DNA from: Bryobacter sp. CoA8 C33
GTDB taxonomy: Bacteria; Acidobacteriota; Terriglobia; Bryobacterales; Bryobacteraceae
NCBI GenBank assembly: GCA_019931185.1
Contig: JAINDK010000010.1
Coordinates: 61,529 to 125,528, forward strand
Reading direction: 5' to 3'
Length of the DNA: 64,000 bases
Shown piece after piece: positions 1 to 7,758 of the stretch; within the stretch, counting starts at the first letter, position 1; the number at the start of each line of letters is the position of its first letter. The position numbers were made by a program, and so were the translations under genes. The notes beneath the pieces were generated by a model, which did not search any database, had not been told where the DNA came from, and saw only the letters and a program-made list of their open reading frames with translations.

Positions 1-327
1 CGAATCGCCGAGCACCAGAGCGTAGTGATGGAGGGCCGAGACATTGGTTCGGTGGTTTTTCCAGATGCGGAAGTAAAGATTTATTTGGATGCCTCCTCGG
101 AGACGCGGGTGCGGAGGCGGGCCGCCGACCTGGAGGCGGCGGGGCTAGCGGTGGATCTGGAGTCATTGCGGCGGGAGATTGAAGAACGTGACCACCGCGA
201 CCGGACGCGGGCCAGTTCGCCGCTGGTGCGAGCGCCTGGGGCCGCGTACATCGACTCGTCCGACCTGACCCCGGCCGAGGTGGAAGCGGCTCTGCTCAAA
301 GTGATTGAAAGGAACTCCTCGACTTGA
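1..327 (+). CDS. cmk: Cytidylate kinase, 3' part (cut by window edge)
   Basis: C-terminal part of a CMP/dCMP kinase, which phosphorylates CMP with ATP in pyrimidine nucleotide synthesis in the cytoplasm. The reading frame is open from base 1, so the gene begins before the window. The visible piece holds the family signature MEGRDIGSVVFPDA followed by the LID-type segment REIEERDHRDRTRASSP and a closing segment with YIDSSDL, all standard for Cmk. The last codons overlap the next gene (TTGA), suggesting translational coupling to the aspartokinase. Identity is secure; the N-terminal P-loop cannot be seen. Confidence 0.93.
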   Translation, partial: RIAEHQSVVMEGRDIGSVVFPDAEVKIYLDASSETRVRRRAADLEAAGLAVDLESLRREIEERDHRDRTRASSPLVRAPGAAYIDSSDLTPAEVEAALLKVIERNSST

Positions 328-1733
328 ACGACATTCTCGTCATGAAATTTGGCGGTACCTCAATGGGCTCGGCGGACCGCATGTGCATCGCGGCGCAAAT
401 CTGTGCCGATGCTCGAAAACACAGCAAAGTCACGATTGTTGTCTCGGCGATGAGCAAGATCACGGACTTGCTTCTGTCCACACTCCGCGCGGCCGAGGAA
501 GGGGACCAGGAAGGCGTCAAGGAGAACATACGAATCATTGAGGCGCGGCACGTCGAGACTTGCCGGGAACTATTGCCGCCGGACCGGCAAGAGCGGGTAC
601 TGGCGACGATTCGCGGATTGATTGAGGAGTTTGAGCGTATCTCGAGCGGGATTCTGATGCTCGCCGAGCGCCCGCCGCGCAGCGTCGATGAAGCCCTGGC
701 TATCGGGGAGCGCCTGTCGGCGGCTCTGATGGCCGCCTGTCTGGAGTCCTCGGGGATCGCCGCAATTGCCATCAACGCCCGTGATGTCGTTGTGACCGAT
801 TCAGTCTTTGGCAATGCCTCGCCACGAATGGATCTGACCAGCGAAAAGGCAGCAAAGCTTCTCCTTCCGAGGATGGGAGCCGGGATGATCCCTGTTGTCA
901 CCGGCTTTAATGGCGCCACGGTCGACAACAAGCCAACTACTCTTGGGCGGGGAGGCAGTGACTTCAGCGCCTCCATTCTGGCCTCAGCGCTCAACGCCCG
1001 CGAACTGTGGATCTGGACTGATGTGGACGGAATCATGAGCGCCGATCCACGATTAGTCCCCGATGCGGCTGTACTCGACATTGTGACTTACCGGGAAGCG
1101 GCTGAGCTTGCCTACAACGGCGCCAAGGTTCTCCACCCGCGCACGATTGCCCCGCTGGTTGAAAAGGGAATTCCAGTGTGGAGCAAGAACAGTTTCAATC
1201 TCGCCGCGCCGGGCACCAAGATCGTTCCCCATGCCGAGGGGGTTGGTCCGCGGGCGGTCACCTCGATGGCCAATGTCGCATTGATTTCCATCGAACCGGC
1301 GAGCCCGGCCATTCAGGGCACCATGCTGATGGGGCGCGTGCTGGAATCACTCGGGCGGGCCAATATCGAGGTCCTGGCCTTTACCAGTTCCTCTTACCGG
1401 CAGAGCTTCTGCTTTCTGATTCGCAAAGACGAAGTGGATGCGGCACTTGATTCGCTCAAGGCGGAGCTAGCACTCGAACTCGCCCATGAATACGTGCATC
1501 CGGTTGAGGTGAATGACAACGTGGGACTACTGGCTGTAGTGGGCGAGGGCATGGCCGGCCATCCCGGTCTGGCTGGCCGTGTGTTTACCGCCATTTCCGC
1601 GGAACAAGTCAACATCATTGCAATCGCGCAGGGATCGAGTGAGCTGACAATTTCTATCGTTGTGCGCCGAGATGGCCTCGAGCGCGCGGTCAAGGCAGTT
1701 CACGCTGAATGCAAAATGGGCCATTCACAATGA
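324..1733 (+). CDS. lysC: Aspartate kinase
   Basis: Aspartokinase of about 469 residues, catalysing the first step of the lysine/threonine/methionine pathway. The N-terminus has the kinase signature MKFGGTSMGSA, the middle carries GRGGSDFSA and DVDGIMSADPR, and AYNGAKVLHPRT is typical. Roughly residues 310-469 form tandem ACT regulatory domains, so feedback control by an amino acid is expected. The length and the GTSMGS motif resemble the LysC(III)/ThrA-type kinases rather than the short alpha/beta type. Two starts are possible: TTG at 324, overlapping the cmk stop and well spaced from AAAGGAA at 308-314, or ATG at 342 immediately before the kinase motif. I prefer 324 on spacing, with real uncertainty. 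Confidence 0.93.
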   Translation: MNDILVMKFGGTSMGSADRMCIAAQICADARKHSKVTIVVSAMSKITDLLLSTLRAAEEGDQEGVKENIRIIEARHVETCRELLPPDRQERVLATIRGLIEEFERISSGILMLAERPPRSVDEALAIGERLSAALMAACLESSGIAAIAINARDVVVTDSVFGNASPRMDLTSEKAAKLLLPRMGAGMIPVVTGFNGATVDNKPTTLGRGGSDFSASILASALNARELWIWTDVDGIMSADPRLVPDAAVLDIVTYREAAELAYNGAKVLHPRTIAPLVEKGIPVWSKNSFNLAAPGTKIVPHAEGVGPRAVTSMANVALISIEPASPAIQGTMLMGRVLESLGRANIEVLAFTSSSYRQSFCFLIRKDEVDAALDSLKAELALELAHEYVHPVEVNDNVGLLAVVGEGMAGHPGLAGRVFTAISAEQVNIIAIAQGSSELTISIVVRRDGLERAVKAVHAECKMGHSQ

Positions 1734-1787
1734 ATCGCAAGAACATTCTCTACATCTGCACTGATCAATCCATAATCCCATCGGTTA

Positions 1788-2366
1788 ATGCGAGAAGATT
1801 TGCTGGTACAGAGTGTCGGTCTTGATAGCGATGAACACCTCGTTTCGCGCATTCGCCGTCGCGACGGCGAAGCGCTTCTGCTTGTTTACCGGCGCTACCG
1901 TTTACGGGTGTTTGCCCTAATCCTGCGCATTCTCAAAAATCGCCCTTTGGCCGAGGAAGTACTTCAGGATGTTTTTCAGCGGCTTTGGGACTATCACGAG
2001 AAATTTGACCCGGCAAAAGGCCAACTTTTGGCTTGGCTTCTGACGGTTGCCAGAAATCTTTCGCTGGATCATAAGCGAAAAGAATCTCGAAGGGCCGCTC
2101 ATCACGTATACCCTGACGGGATTGACCAATTGGATCCCGTGCCGGCGATGAATCCCTCGCTCGATCCGGCGACAGTGCAGTCTCTACGGCAGGTGCTCGA
2201 CACGCTTCCCGCCGAACAAAAGACTGTCCTTGAGTTGTCCTATTATGAAGGACTGACTCACCCAGAACTCGCTGAGCAACTTGGTGAGTCGCTGGGGACC
2301 ATCAAGACTCGGATTCGATTGGGAATGGAAAAGATGAAGCACGCATTCCACCTCGGCTTGGCGTAG
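1788..2366 (+). CDS. ECF-type RNA polymerase sigma factor
   Basis: Extracytoplasmic-function sigma-70 factor of 192 residues. Region 2 is seen near residues 30-100 (YRRYRLRVFALILRIL, then AEEVLQDVFQRLWDY and LLTVARNLSLDHKRK). Region 4 is near residues 135-185, with LPAEQKTVLELSYYEGL and LGTIKTRIRLGMEKM. It lies 5 bases before an anti-sigma gene on the same strand, which marks it as its partner. The neighbour is RskA-like, so the sigma factor is probably SigK-like: held at the membrane and released on a signal. The regulon is unknown; the convergent barrel-type gene at 3508-4512 is one possible candidate. Confidence 0.93.
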   Translation: MREDLLVQSVGLDSDEHLVSRIRRRDGEALLLVYRRYRLRVFALILRILKNRPLAEEVLQDVFQRLWDYHEKFDPAKGQLLAWLLTVARNLSLDHKRKESRRAAHHVYPDGIDQLDPVPAMNPSLDPATVQSLRQVLDTLPAEQKTVLELSYYEGLTHPELAEQLGESLGTIKTRIRLGMEKMKHAFHLGLA

Positions 2367-2371
2367 TCAAA

Positions 2372-3511
2372 ATGAATTTACACTGTGAATTTAGAACAGC
2401 GGATTGGGATTCTCTTGCCTTGGGCGCACTTCCGGAGGAAGAAGCGGCCCGTCTTCTCACCCATCTGAGTAATAATTGCCAAGCGTGCTTTGCTCTTTAC
2501 GAAGAAGCCTCAAGCGCTTGCCTCGCTATGGCAGCAGTTCTGCCGGGCCAGGCGCCAAGCCAGATCGTGGAAGATCGTCTTGCCCGCTACGTTCAAGCGG
2601 TTCCCAAGCCCCAAGTCGTTCCGTTGCCAATTCATTTCCGCCGCCCCGTATGGCAATGGCTGCTCGTAGCCGCCTCTGTTCCCCTCGCCTTTTGGCTGGG
2701 TACTTTATGGCGGCAACCCATCACAAATCAAGCTTCAGCCCCGCCAGCCATGCAGGGCCCCGCGCAAACACGCATCATTGAGAAAAGCTTCGACCCCAAT
2801 CCTCAACTCCGGGCACGCATTGCGGAACTGGAATCCCAACTCACCACCCCAAAGGTGCCTGGGTCCGATCCCCATCTGGCCGAGCTAACGGCCCGCCTGG
2901 AGGAGGCAGAACGTCGGCTAAAACAACCCGCTCCCGCTCCCCAAACCGTTTCCGCTACCGACCCCGAGTTAGAGAAGCAGCTGAATATTTTTCGGGCGCG
3001 GGTACGCGATCTGGAGTCCGAACTTGATTCAAGTCGTCGCCTACTGGCAGAGGCGCAGAATGCCGAACGGCAAAGTATTCTGCTAAAAGCACGCATGGAG
3101 GCGCTCGAATCGGAAACGCAGTCGCAGCGCCAGCTCATCAACGATTATCGCTTGGCCTTCCGTACGATTGAATCGTCAGGAATGCGTCAGGTCGAACTGG
3201 CTGGCGTCGATCCGGCAGCGGGGCGTAGTGGTGCCCGCGCATTGTACTCGAAAGAGGGCGGCCTGCTTGTGCTGGCCCACGATTTGCCGAGGCTCACGAC
3301 CGAAAAGTGCTATCAACTCTGGATATTGCGCAAAGGGTCGCCATCGATCGTCAGCGGCGGATTGATGAAGCTCGACTCGCAAGGACGTGGGTATTTGCAA
3401 AGCCCGCCGAGCGCCGCATTGAAAGATGCGACTGGGTTCGCCATTACCGACGAGCCGCAAGGTGGCAGCGTCGTCGCGCGAGGACGTAAGCTGCTGTTCG
3501 GGGCCCTTTAG
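2372..3511 (+). CDS. Membrane anti-sigma factor, RskA-like
   Basis: Anti-sigma factor of 379 residues that should sequester the sigma factor encoded just upstream. Residues 1-45 look like a zinc-binding anti-sigma domain (H31, C36, C39 in HLSNNCQAC). One transmembrane helix lies near residues 92-110 (WLLVAASVPLAFWLGTLW). A coiled-coil rich stretch follows (about 145-265), then a C-terminal periplasmic RskA-type domain with CYQLWILRKG and GFAITDEPQGGS. The long coiled coil makes it bigger than the usual RskA of about 230-250 residues. The stop codon overlaps the stop of the convergent downstream gene by four bases. Confidence 0.88.
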   Translation: MNLHCEFRTADWDSLALGALPEEEAARLLTHLSNNCQACFALYEEASSACLAMAAVLPGQAPSQIVEDRLARYVQAVPKPQVVPLPIHFRRPVWQWLLVAASVPLAFWLGTLWRQPITNQASAPPAMQGPAQTRIIEKSFDPNPQLRARIAELESQLTTPKVPGSDPHLAELTARLEEAERRLKQPAPAPQTVSATDPELEKQLNIFRARVRDLESELDSSRRLLAEAQNAERQSILLKARMEALESETQSQRQLINDYRLAFRTIESSGMRQVELAGVDPAAGRSGARALYSKEGGLLVLAHDLPRLTTEKCYQLWILRKGSPSIVSGGLMKLDSQGRGYLQSPPSAALKDATGFAITDEPQGGSVVARGRKLLFGAL

Positions 3512-4512
3512 AAGTGGAAGCTGCTTCTCGGGGCGACGGTAAGGAAGTTGACGCCATTCCCTAAACGGTTCCACCGGATGTCGGCGCCGAGTGAGAAGCG
3601 GGATCGAAGCCTCAACTCGATGCCTGCTCCGGTTTGCAATCCGGGTGTCAGCCCTCCCTGACCCGAGGGCAGACCAAGGTTCGTCAGCTCGCGCGCGGCG
3701 GTGATTTGTCCGCCAATGAGCGCACCTCCAAAGGGAGCTCCGGTTCCGAACAGACCGTTCAAGGCCCGCGTCAATTCCGGAGGCAGGGTGGCGTTCGAGC
3801 GGAGCCCCGTCAGAGTCGTCTGAGTAGAGAGCGTTACATAGAGCCCTAAGCCCGCCACCAGGTAGGGGCGGAGCTGCCAACGTTCGAGCCCGCGGGCCTG
3901 ATATCGCAGACCGAAAGGCAATACCTGGAGCAAATCGACCCGGGAGTGGGTATCGACATCGACGGGGAAAGGGGCGGCGCCGGTGCCAAGAAGAGCATCA
4001 TTTAAGCCCGAGGCGCCGAGGACCGCGAGGTTCGCCACCTGCGCCACATTGGAGCGTACGCGGAGGTCGCCGGAGGAGCGTGTGAGTCCGGCGGAAAACT
4101 CATAGAGCAACTGGCCACCGGGAGCGCGCATCAGCGGCAGGGCAACGCTTCCGCCGAGGAAACTGCCTCGACCCGTCGCATAGGGTCCACTGTTCACACC
4201 GGAACTGAAACTCGCGATCGCCCCGATCAACCCGAGGTTCGGAAGCAGCTCCTGCGGCAAGGTTTGACGGGCTGGCGGTGTCTGAGAAGCCAGGACTTCG
4301 GGTCTGGCCTCGATGGCGGGCTTTGCTCTCATCTCTTCAACCACCGTAGCTGGCGCCGCCGTGCGCGCCATTAGCTGCTCGATTAGAGCTTCGGCACGCG
4401 CGAGCCGCGCCTCGAGTTCAGCGATCCTTTGTAGCGCCTCCTGTTGGCTTTGTCCCCATATCAACCCGACGCAGGCTAGGGTGAGAAACGAAACATGGCA
4501 GAGCTGTCTCAT
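3508..4512 (-). CDS. Probable outer-membrane beta-barrel protein with N-terminal coiled coil
   Basis: No named family recognised. The 334-residue product begins with a signal peptide (MRQLCHVSFLTLACVGLIWG) and a short coiled coil (residues about 22-48). A Pro/Ala-rich linker follows, then a long body rich in alternating hydrophobic/Gly residues typical of beta-strands. It ends in SSFHF; a terminal Phe is the usual outer-membrane assembly signal. The start is preceded by GGGAG. The gene converges on the sigma/anti-sigma pair, with a 4-base overlap of stops. Role unknown; an 8-stranded barrel or surface protein is the best reading. Confidence 0.6.
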   Translation of the reverse strand: MRQLCHVSFLTLACVGLIWGQSQQEALQRIAELEARLARAEALIEQLMARTAAPATVVEEMRAKPAIEARPEVLASQTPPARQTLPQELLPNLGLIGAIASFSSGVNSGPYATGRGSFLGGSVALPLMRAPGGQLLYEFSAGLTRSSGDLRVRSNVAQVANLAVLGASGLNDALLGTGAAPFPVDVDTHSRVDLLQVLPFGLRYQARGLERWQLRPYLVAGLGLYVTLSTQTTLTGLRSNATLPPELTRALNGLFGTGAPFGGALIGGQITAARELTNLGLPSGQGGLTPGLQTGAGIELRLRSRFSLGADIRWNRLGNGVNFLTVAPRSSFHF

Positions 4513-4591
4513 TACTCCCTAATCTAACAAGTGGATCCGACTTTGCCCGAAGCAGAACAGCCGAAATCTTTAAGCACCGGAGGGGAGGGCG

Positions 4592-4990
4592 CTAAAGGCG
4601 GCCGGCTTGACGCAGGACGTCAATCTCCTCCTCGGTGAACAGCCGCGAACGGATCAGAAAGCGAAGCCCCTCTGGCCCTTCCAATGAGAACATGCCGCCC
4701 CGGCCGGGCACGACATCGACCGTCAATTGCGTGTGCTTCCAGTATTCAAACTGGCTCTTGCTCATGTAAAACTCCGTGCCGCCAATTTCACCCAAGAGCA
4801 CGTCGCTTTCTCCAACGAGAAACTCGCCCTTGGGATAGCACATTGGGGAGCTGCCATCGCAGCAGCCCCCCGACTGGTGAAACATGAGCGGCCCGTGTTT
4901 GGCCTCGAGTTTTTTCATCAACTCAAGCGCCGCGGTGGTTGCCAGCACTTGTGCGGGAATCTCCATTGCTTTAGAAAAATCCCAAGGCAT
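4592..4990 (-). CDS. DUF779 family protein next to aldehyde dehydrogenase
   Basis: Small soluble protein (132 residues from the first Met). It shows the DUF779 signature: [16 protein letters not shown], then [15 protein letters not shown] and [16 protein letters not shown]. Genes of this family sit next to ExaC/AldB-type aldehyde dehydrogenases in many bacteria, as here; the biochemical role is not established. The Cys cluster (CC..C) could bind metal. The start is uncertain: ATG at 4990 overlaps the dehydrogenase by 20 bases, while the internal ATG at 4966 (MEIPAQVLA) lies four bases after its stop and fits the family N-terminus better. Confidence 0.85.
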   Translation of the reverse strand: MPWDFSKAMEIPAQVLATTAALELMKKLEAKHGPLMFHQSGGCCDGSSPMCYPKGEFLVGESDVLLGEIGGTEFYMSKSQFEYWKHTQLTVDVVPGRGGMFSLEGPEGLRFLIRSRLFTEEEIDVLRQAGRL

Positions 4991-6491
4991 TCGGACTGTA
5001 GCTGACTAACTGATTTTTGGTCTGCTGGTAGTGATTGAGCATCATCAGGTGAGTTTCGCGGCCGACGCCGGACTGCTTATAACCGCCAAAGGCCGCGTGA
5101 GCGGGATAGAGGTGGTAGCAGTTGGTCCATACCCGCCCAGCCTGAATTTCGCGGCCGAACTGGTAGGCGCGATTCATGTCGCGCGTCCACACGCCGGCGC
5201 CTAAGCCGTACAGGGTATCGTTGGCGATTTGTAGCGCTTCTTCTTCGTCCTTGAACTTTGTAACGCTCACCACGGGTCCGAAGATCTCTTCCTGGAAGAT
5301 TCTCATCTTATTGTGGCCTTCAAAGACGGTGGGCTCCACATAATAACCGCCGGCCATTTCGCCTTCCATCATCGCCCGGCCGCCTCCGGTAAGCACCTTG
5401 GCACCTTCCTGCTTGCCGATATCGATATAGGAGAGAATTTTTTCCAACTGCTCGCTCGATGCCTGAGCCCCCAGCATCGTGGCCGGGTCGAGCGGATTGC
5501 CCTGCCGGATTGCCTTGACGCGGGGCATCACTCGCTCCAGGAACTGGTCGTAGATCGACTCATGGATGATCGCACGCGAGGGGCAGGTACAGACCTCGCC
5601 CTGGTTCAGTGCGAACAAAACAAAACCTTCAATCGCTTTGTCGAGAAATGCGTCGTCCTTGGCCATGACGTCTTCAAAGAAGATATTGGGACTTTTGCCG
5701 CCAAGCTCGAGGGTGACTGGAATTAGGTTTTGCGAGGCGTATTGCATGATCAGCCGTCCGGTGGTTGTCTCTCCGGTGAAGGCGATCTTGGCAACGCGCG
5801 AACTGGATGCCAGCGGCTTGCCTGCCTCGAGCCCGAAGCCGTTGATCACATTCAGCACTCCAGGAGGAAGCAGATCTCCGATCAACTCGAGCCAGACCAG
5901 TATCGAAAGCGGCGTCTGCTCGGCAGGCTTGATGACGACGCAATTGCCCGCCGCCAGGGCTGGAGCCAACTTCCAGGTGGCCATCAGAAGTGGAAAATTC
6001 CAGGGAATAATTTGTCCCACAACGCCCAAGGGCTCGTGGTAGTGATAGGCGACCGTGGTCGAATCGATCTCGGCAATCGAGCCTTCCTGGGCTCGAATCG
6101 CGCCTGCGAAGTACCGGAAGTGATCGATGGCCAGCGGAAGATCCGCAGCCTTGGTCTCGCGGATCGGCTTGCCGTTATCCCAGGTTTCGACGGTGGCGAG
6201 CAGGTCCAGATTCTTCTCCATGCGCTCGGCGATTTGCTCGAGAATTCTGGCCCGTCGCGCCACGGGAGTCCGGCCCCAATCGCGGCGGGCGGCGTGGGCC
6301 GCATCGAGCGCCCGTTCGATATCCCTCGCGTCAGATCGGGGAATTTCGCACAACACTTTGCCGTTTATGGGTGAAATGTTTTCAAAATAATTCTGCGACA
6401 GCGGAGCCATCCACTCCCCCGCCACATAGTTCGCATAGCGGCTCTTCAACTCCAGCGGCATTCCGCCGAGCGTCGAATTCAGTTTGATCAT
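4971..6491 (-). CDS. NAD-dependent aldehyde dehydrogenase, ExaC/AldB type
   Basis: Aldehyde dehydrogenase of 506 residues that should oxidise acetaldehyde or a similar short aldehyde to the acid with NAD. The catalytic Glu is in TLELGGKSP and the catalytic Cys in [30 protein letters not shown] and [10 protein letters not shown] belong to the NAD-binding fold, and EIFGPVVSV is a family hallmark. The double-Cys CTC context and the adjoining DUF779 gene fit ExaC/AldB-type enzymes. Ribosome site AGGAGAGG lies just before the ATG. The gene is first in a two-gene operon with DUF779; its upstream region is the long gene-poor gap at 6492-7437. Confidence 0.95.
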   Translation of the reverse strand: MIKLNSTLGGMPLELKSRYANYVAGEWMAPLSQNYFENISPINGKVLCEIPRSDARDIERALDAAHAARRDWGRTPVARRARILEQIAERMEKNLDLLATVETWDNGKPIRETKAADLPLAIDHFRYFAGAIRAQEGSIAEIDSTTVAYHYHEPLGVVGQIIPWNFPLLMATWKLAPALAAGNCVVIKPAEQTPLSILVWLELIGDLLPPGVLNVINGFGLEAGKPLASSSRVAKIAFTGETTTGRLIMQYASQNLIPVTLELGGKSPNIFFEDVMAKDDAFLDKAIEGFVLFALNQGEVCTCPSRAIIHESIYDQFLERVMPRVKAIRQGNPLDPATMLGAQASSEQLEKILSYIDIGKQEGAKVLTGGGRAMMEGEMAGGYYVEPTVFEGHNKMRIFQEEIFGPVVSVTKFKDEEEALQIANDTLYGLGAGVWTRDMNRAYQFGREIQAGRVWTNCYHLYPAHAAFGGYKQSGVGRETHLMMLNHYQQTKNQLVSYSPNALGFF

Positions 6492-6503
6492 GACCTCTCC
6501 TGT

Positions 6504-6755
6504 TCAAGATGCAGGCGTGGCGATCTCGACGAGATGACTCCTGTACGGAAAGCAAGCCGAGCTGGCGCCCTTGATCGAGACGCCTGGTACGCCCGGCGGA
6601 TACTGTGTTGTGCACCGTCCACCGATCGCCAGACAATCCGGCGGCTTCTTTTGTCCCATCAGGACCTGTGCGCCTAAGCACTCCCGTGATTCTTCCACTC
6701 CCGGGGCCTCGAGGTCAAACACTGTTTCAGCTTCGAATTCCGATTCCTTCCGCCG
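6504..6755 (-). pseudogene. Decayed C-terminal relic of hypD (hydrogenase maturation)
   Basis: The minus-strand frame here reads like the last ~75 residues of HypD, the Fe-S protein that helps build the Fe(CN)2CO centre of [NiFe] hydrogenase. Seen directly: VLMGQKKPPDCLAIGGRC, then GVPGVSIKGAS and YRSH. This aligns without gaps with the HypD C-terminus as I remember it (VLxGxxKPxxCxxFGxxC, then MVSSEGACAAxY). The second motif is eroded (SIKGAS where SSEGAC is expected). There is no start codon context and no N-terminal domain, and the matching frame switches near 6745 (VRGIVTAEGIGIRS in another frame), so this is a remnant, not a gene. No other hyp or hydrogenase gene is in the window. Confidence 0.5.
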
Positions 6756-7387
6756 TCACAATTCCGCGGACCGGCAAAGTCTCGATTCTTTTGCCCATTC
6801 CGGTCGCGCGGCCGCTGTTAGTTGACCGCAATTTGTCGTGGTGAGGGACGGGCGTAAAAATGGGTTGCGTGAGGTTCAGGAGCCCCGGCGGTAAGCAGAA
6901 AAAGCGAATGGGCCTTCCACCTCACACCCCCTGTCTCGATACTCCGCCTCGCCCACGATAGCGCTACAACGCCCGATCCCTCTGCAATAGCCACGAAAAG
7001 GAAGGCGACAACTCGGTTCGCAACTCCCAGTCAATTCGAGCCGCTTGGCCCGAAACGGTTGTTCTCGCTCCGCTGGAATCTGCCTCTTGGCCGATTTCCC
7101 AATCCGGAAGCAACCTGAGTTTTTACGCGATTCGCTCCCGTCGATTCGCCCCGCGGCAGGCAAAAGGTCCATGCCCAGCGTCCGGGCCCGCGGCAAATGT
7201 CATCGCAATCGGAGTGACAAGCCGCCTTGGTTCTGGTTCGGATCGGCTTTCCCGGCGCACTTATCGGCGGTGCAATCGCTGTTTCAAGCCAATCCCTGTA
7301 GCCAACAAACTATAACCGGTTGAGCCCTGCGTGTCCTCACCCAAGCGTTGGGTCTTATGCCCCAGACGCTTACTCCGAATTGAGTTT
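6756..7387. other. Gene-poor intergenic stretch
   Basis: About 630 bases without a convincing gene. Open frames on both strands are short, rich in Arg/Ser and lack ribosome sites. The minus strand between about 6760 and 6920 stays open in one frame and may be more of the decayed hypD region or other eroded coding DNA. A perfect 6-bp hairpin with a 3-base loop (ACCCAA GCG TTGGGT) lies at 7339-7353. No tRNA, repeat array or insertion-sequence ends were seen. Confidence 0.5.
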
Positions 7388-7422
7388 CTGGCTTGAGAAT
7401 GTGATTTGGCAAGCCAGTTGCA
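7388..7422 (+). promoter_or_regulatory. 8-bp inverted repeat overlapping a sigma-54-like -24/-12 element
   Basis: A perfect inverted repeat CTGGCTTG / CAAGCCAG occupies 7388-7395 and 7410-7417, centres 22 bp apart, as for a dimeric operator. Overlapping its right arm is TGGCAAGCCAGTTGCA (7407-7422), which differs from the sigma-54 consensus TGGCACRNNNNTTGCW at one fixed position and keeps GG-N10-GC. Caution: transcription from it would start near 7433, leaving only about five bases before the ATG at 7438 and losing the ribosome site AAAGGAG. The site may therefore be an operator for another promoter, or a chance match. Confidence 0.4.
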
Positions 7423-7437
7423 ACAAAGGAGATCGCA

Positions 7438-7752
7438 ATGAAGAAACTCTTTATCTTGGCATTCGCCCTGGGCTCGTTCAGTTGGTTGAGTGCCGCCGAT
7501 ACCGCCGCCGGTAAGGCCGCTTATGACGTTAGTTGCAAGAAATGCCACGGGGCCGATGGGACTCCCGTTGCCGCCATCGCCAAGATGATGAAGGTAGAAA
7601 TGAGGCATCTGGGCGATAAAGCGGTCCAAGCCAAGCCGGATGCGGAGTTGAAAAAGGAAACGGTGGATGGCATCGGGAAAATGAAGGCGATGCCGCAGGT
7701 GGCCAAGGACGCCGACAACATTGTCGCCTTCATGCGCACACTGAAGAAATAG
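7438..7752 (+). CDS. Small periplasmic class I cytochrome c
   Basis: Monoheme cytochrome c of 104 residues. A Sec signal peptide (residues about 1-19, ending LSAAD) leads into a single heme site CKKCH near residues 33-37; a Met in MKAMPQ near residue 82 is a likely sixth ligand. This makes a small soluble periplasmic electron shuttle. Ribosome site AAAGGAG sits 7 bases before the ATG. It is the first gene of the multiheme cluster and only 6 bases before the NapC-like gene. Its likely job is to pass electrons between the membrane cytochrome and the decaheme proteins, or to another oxidase; the partner is inferred from position only. Confidence 0.88.
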   Translation: MKKLFILAFALGSFSWLSAADTAAGKAAYDVSCKKCHGADGTPVAAIAKMMKVEMRHLGDKAVQAKPDAELKKETVDGIGKMKAMPQVAKDADNIVAFMRTLKK

Positions 7753-7758
7753 GTTGCA

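Noticed and set aside
296..1081. Minus-strand open frame of 261 codons opposite the aspartokinase
   Set aside because: Arg/Ser-rich, no family motif, fully inside a well-conserved aspartokinase on the other strand.
6571..6844. Plus-strand short open frames in the gap before the cytochrome cluster
   Set aside because: Low-complexity Ser/Pro/Arg sequence; the minus strand shows the better hypD-like reading.
6876..7323. Short frames on both strands in the gene-poor gap
   Set aside because: No ribosome sites, no recognisable domain, conflicting strands.
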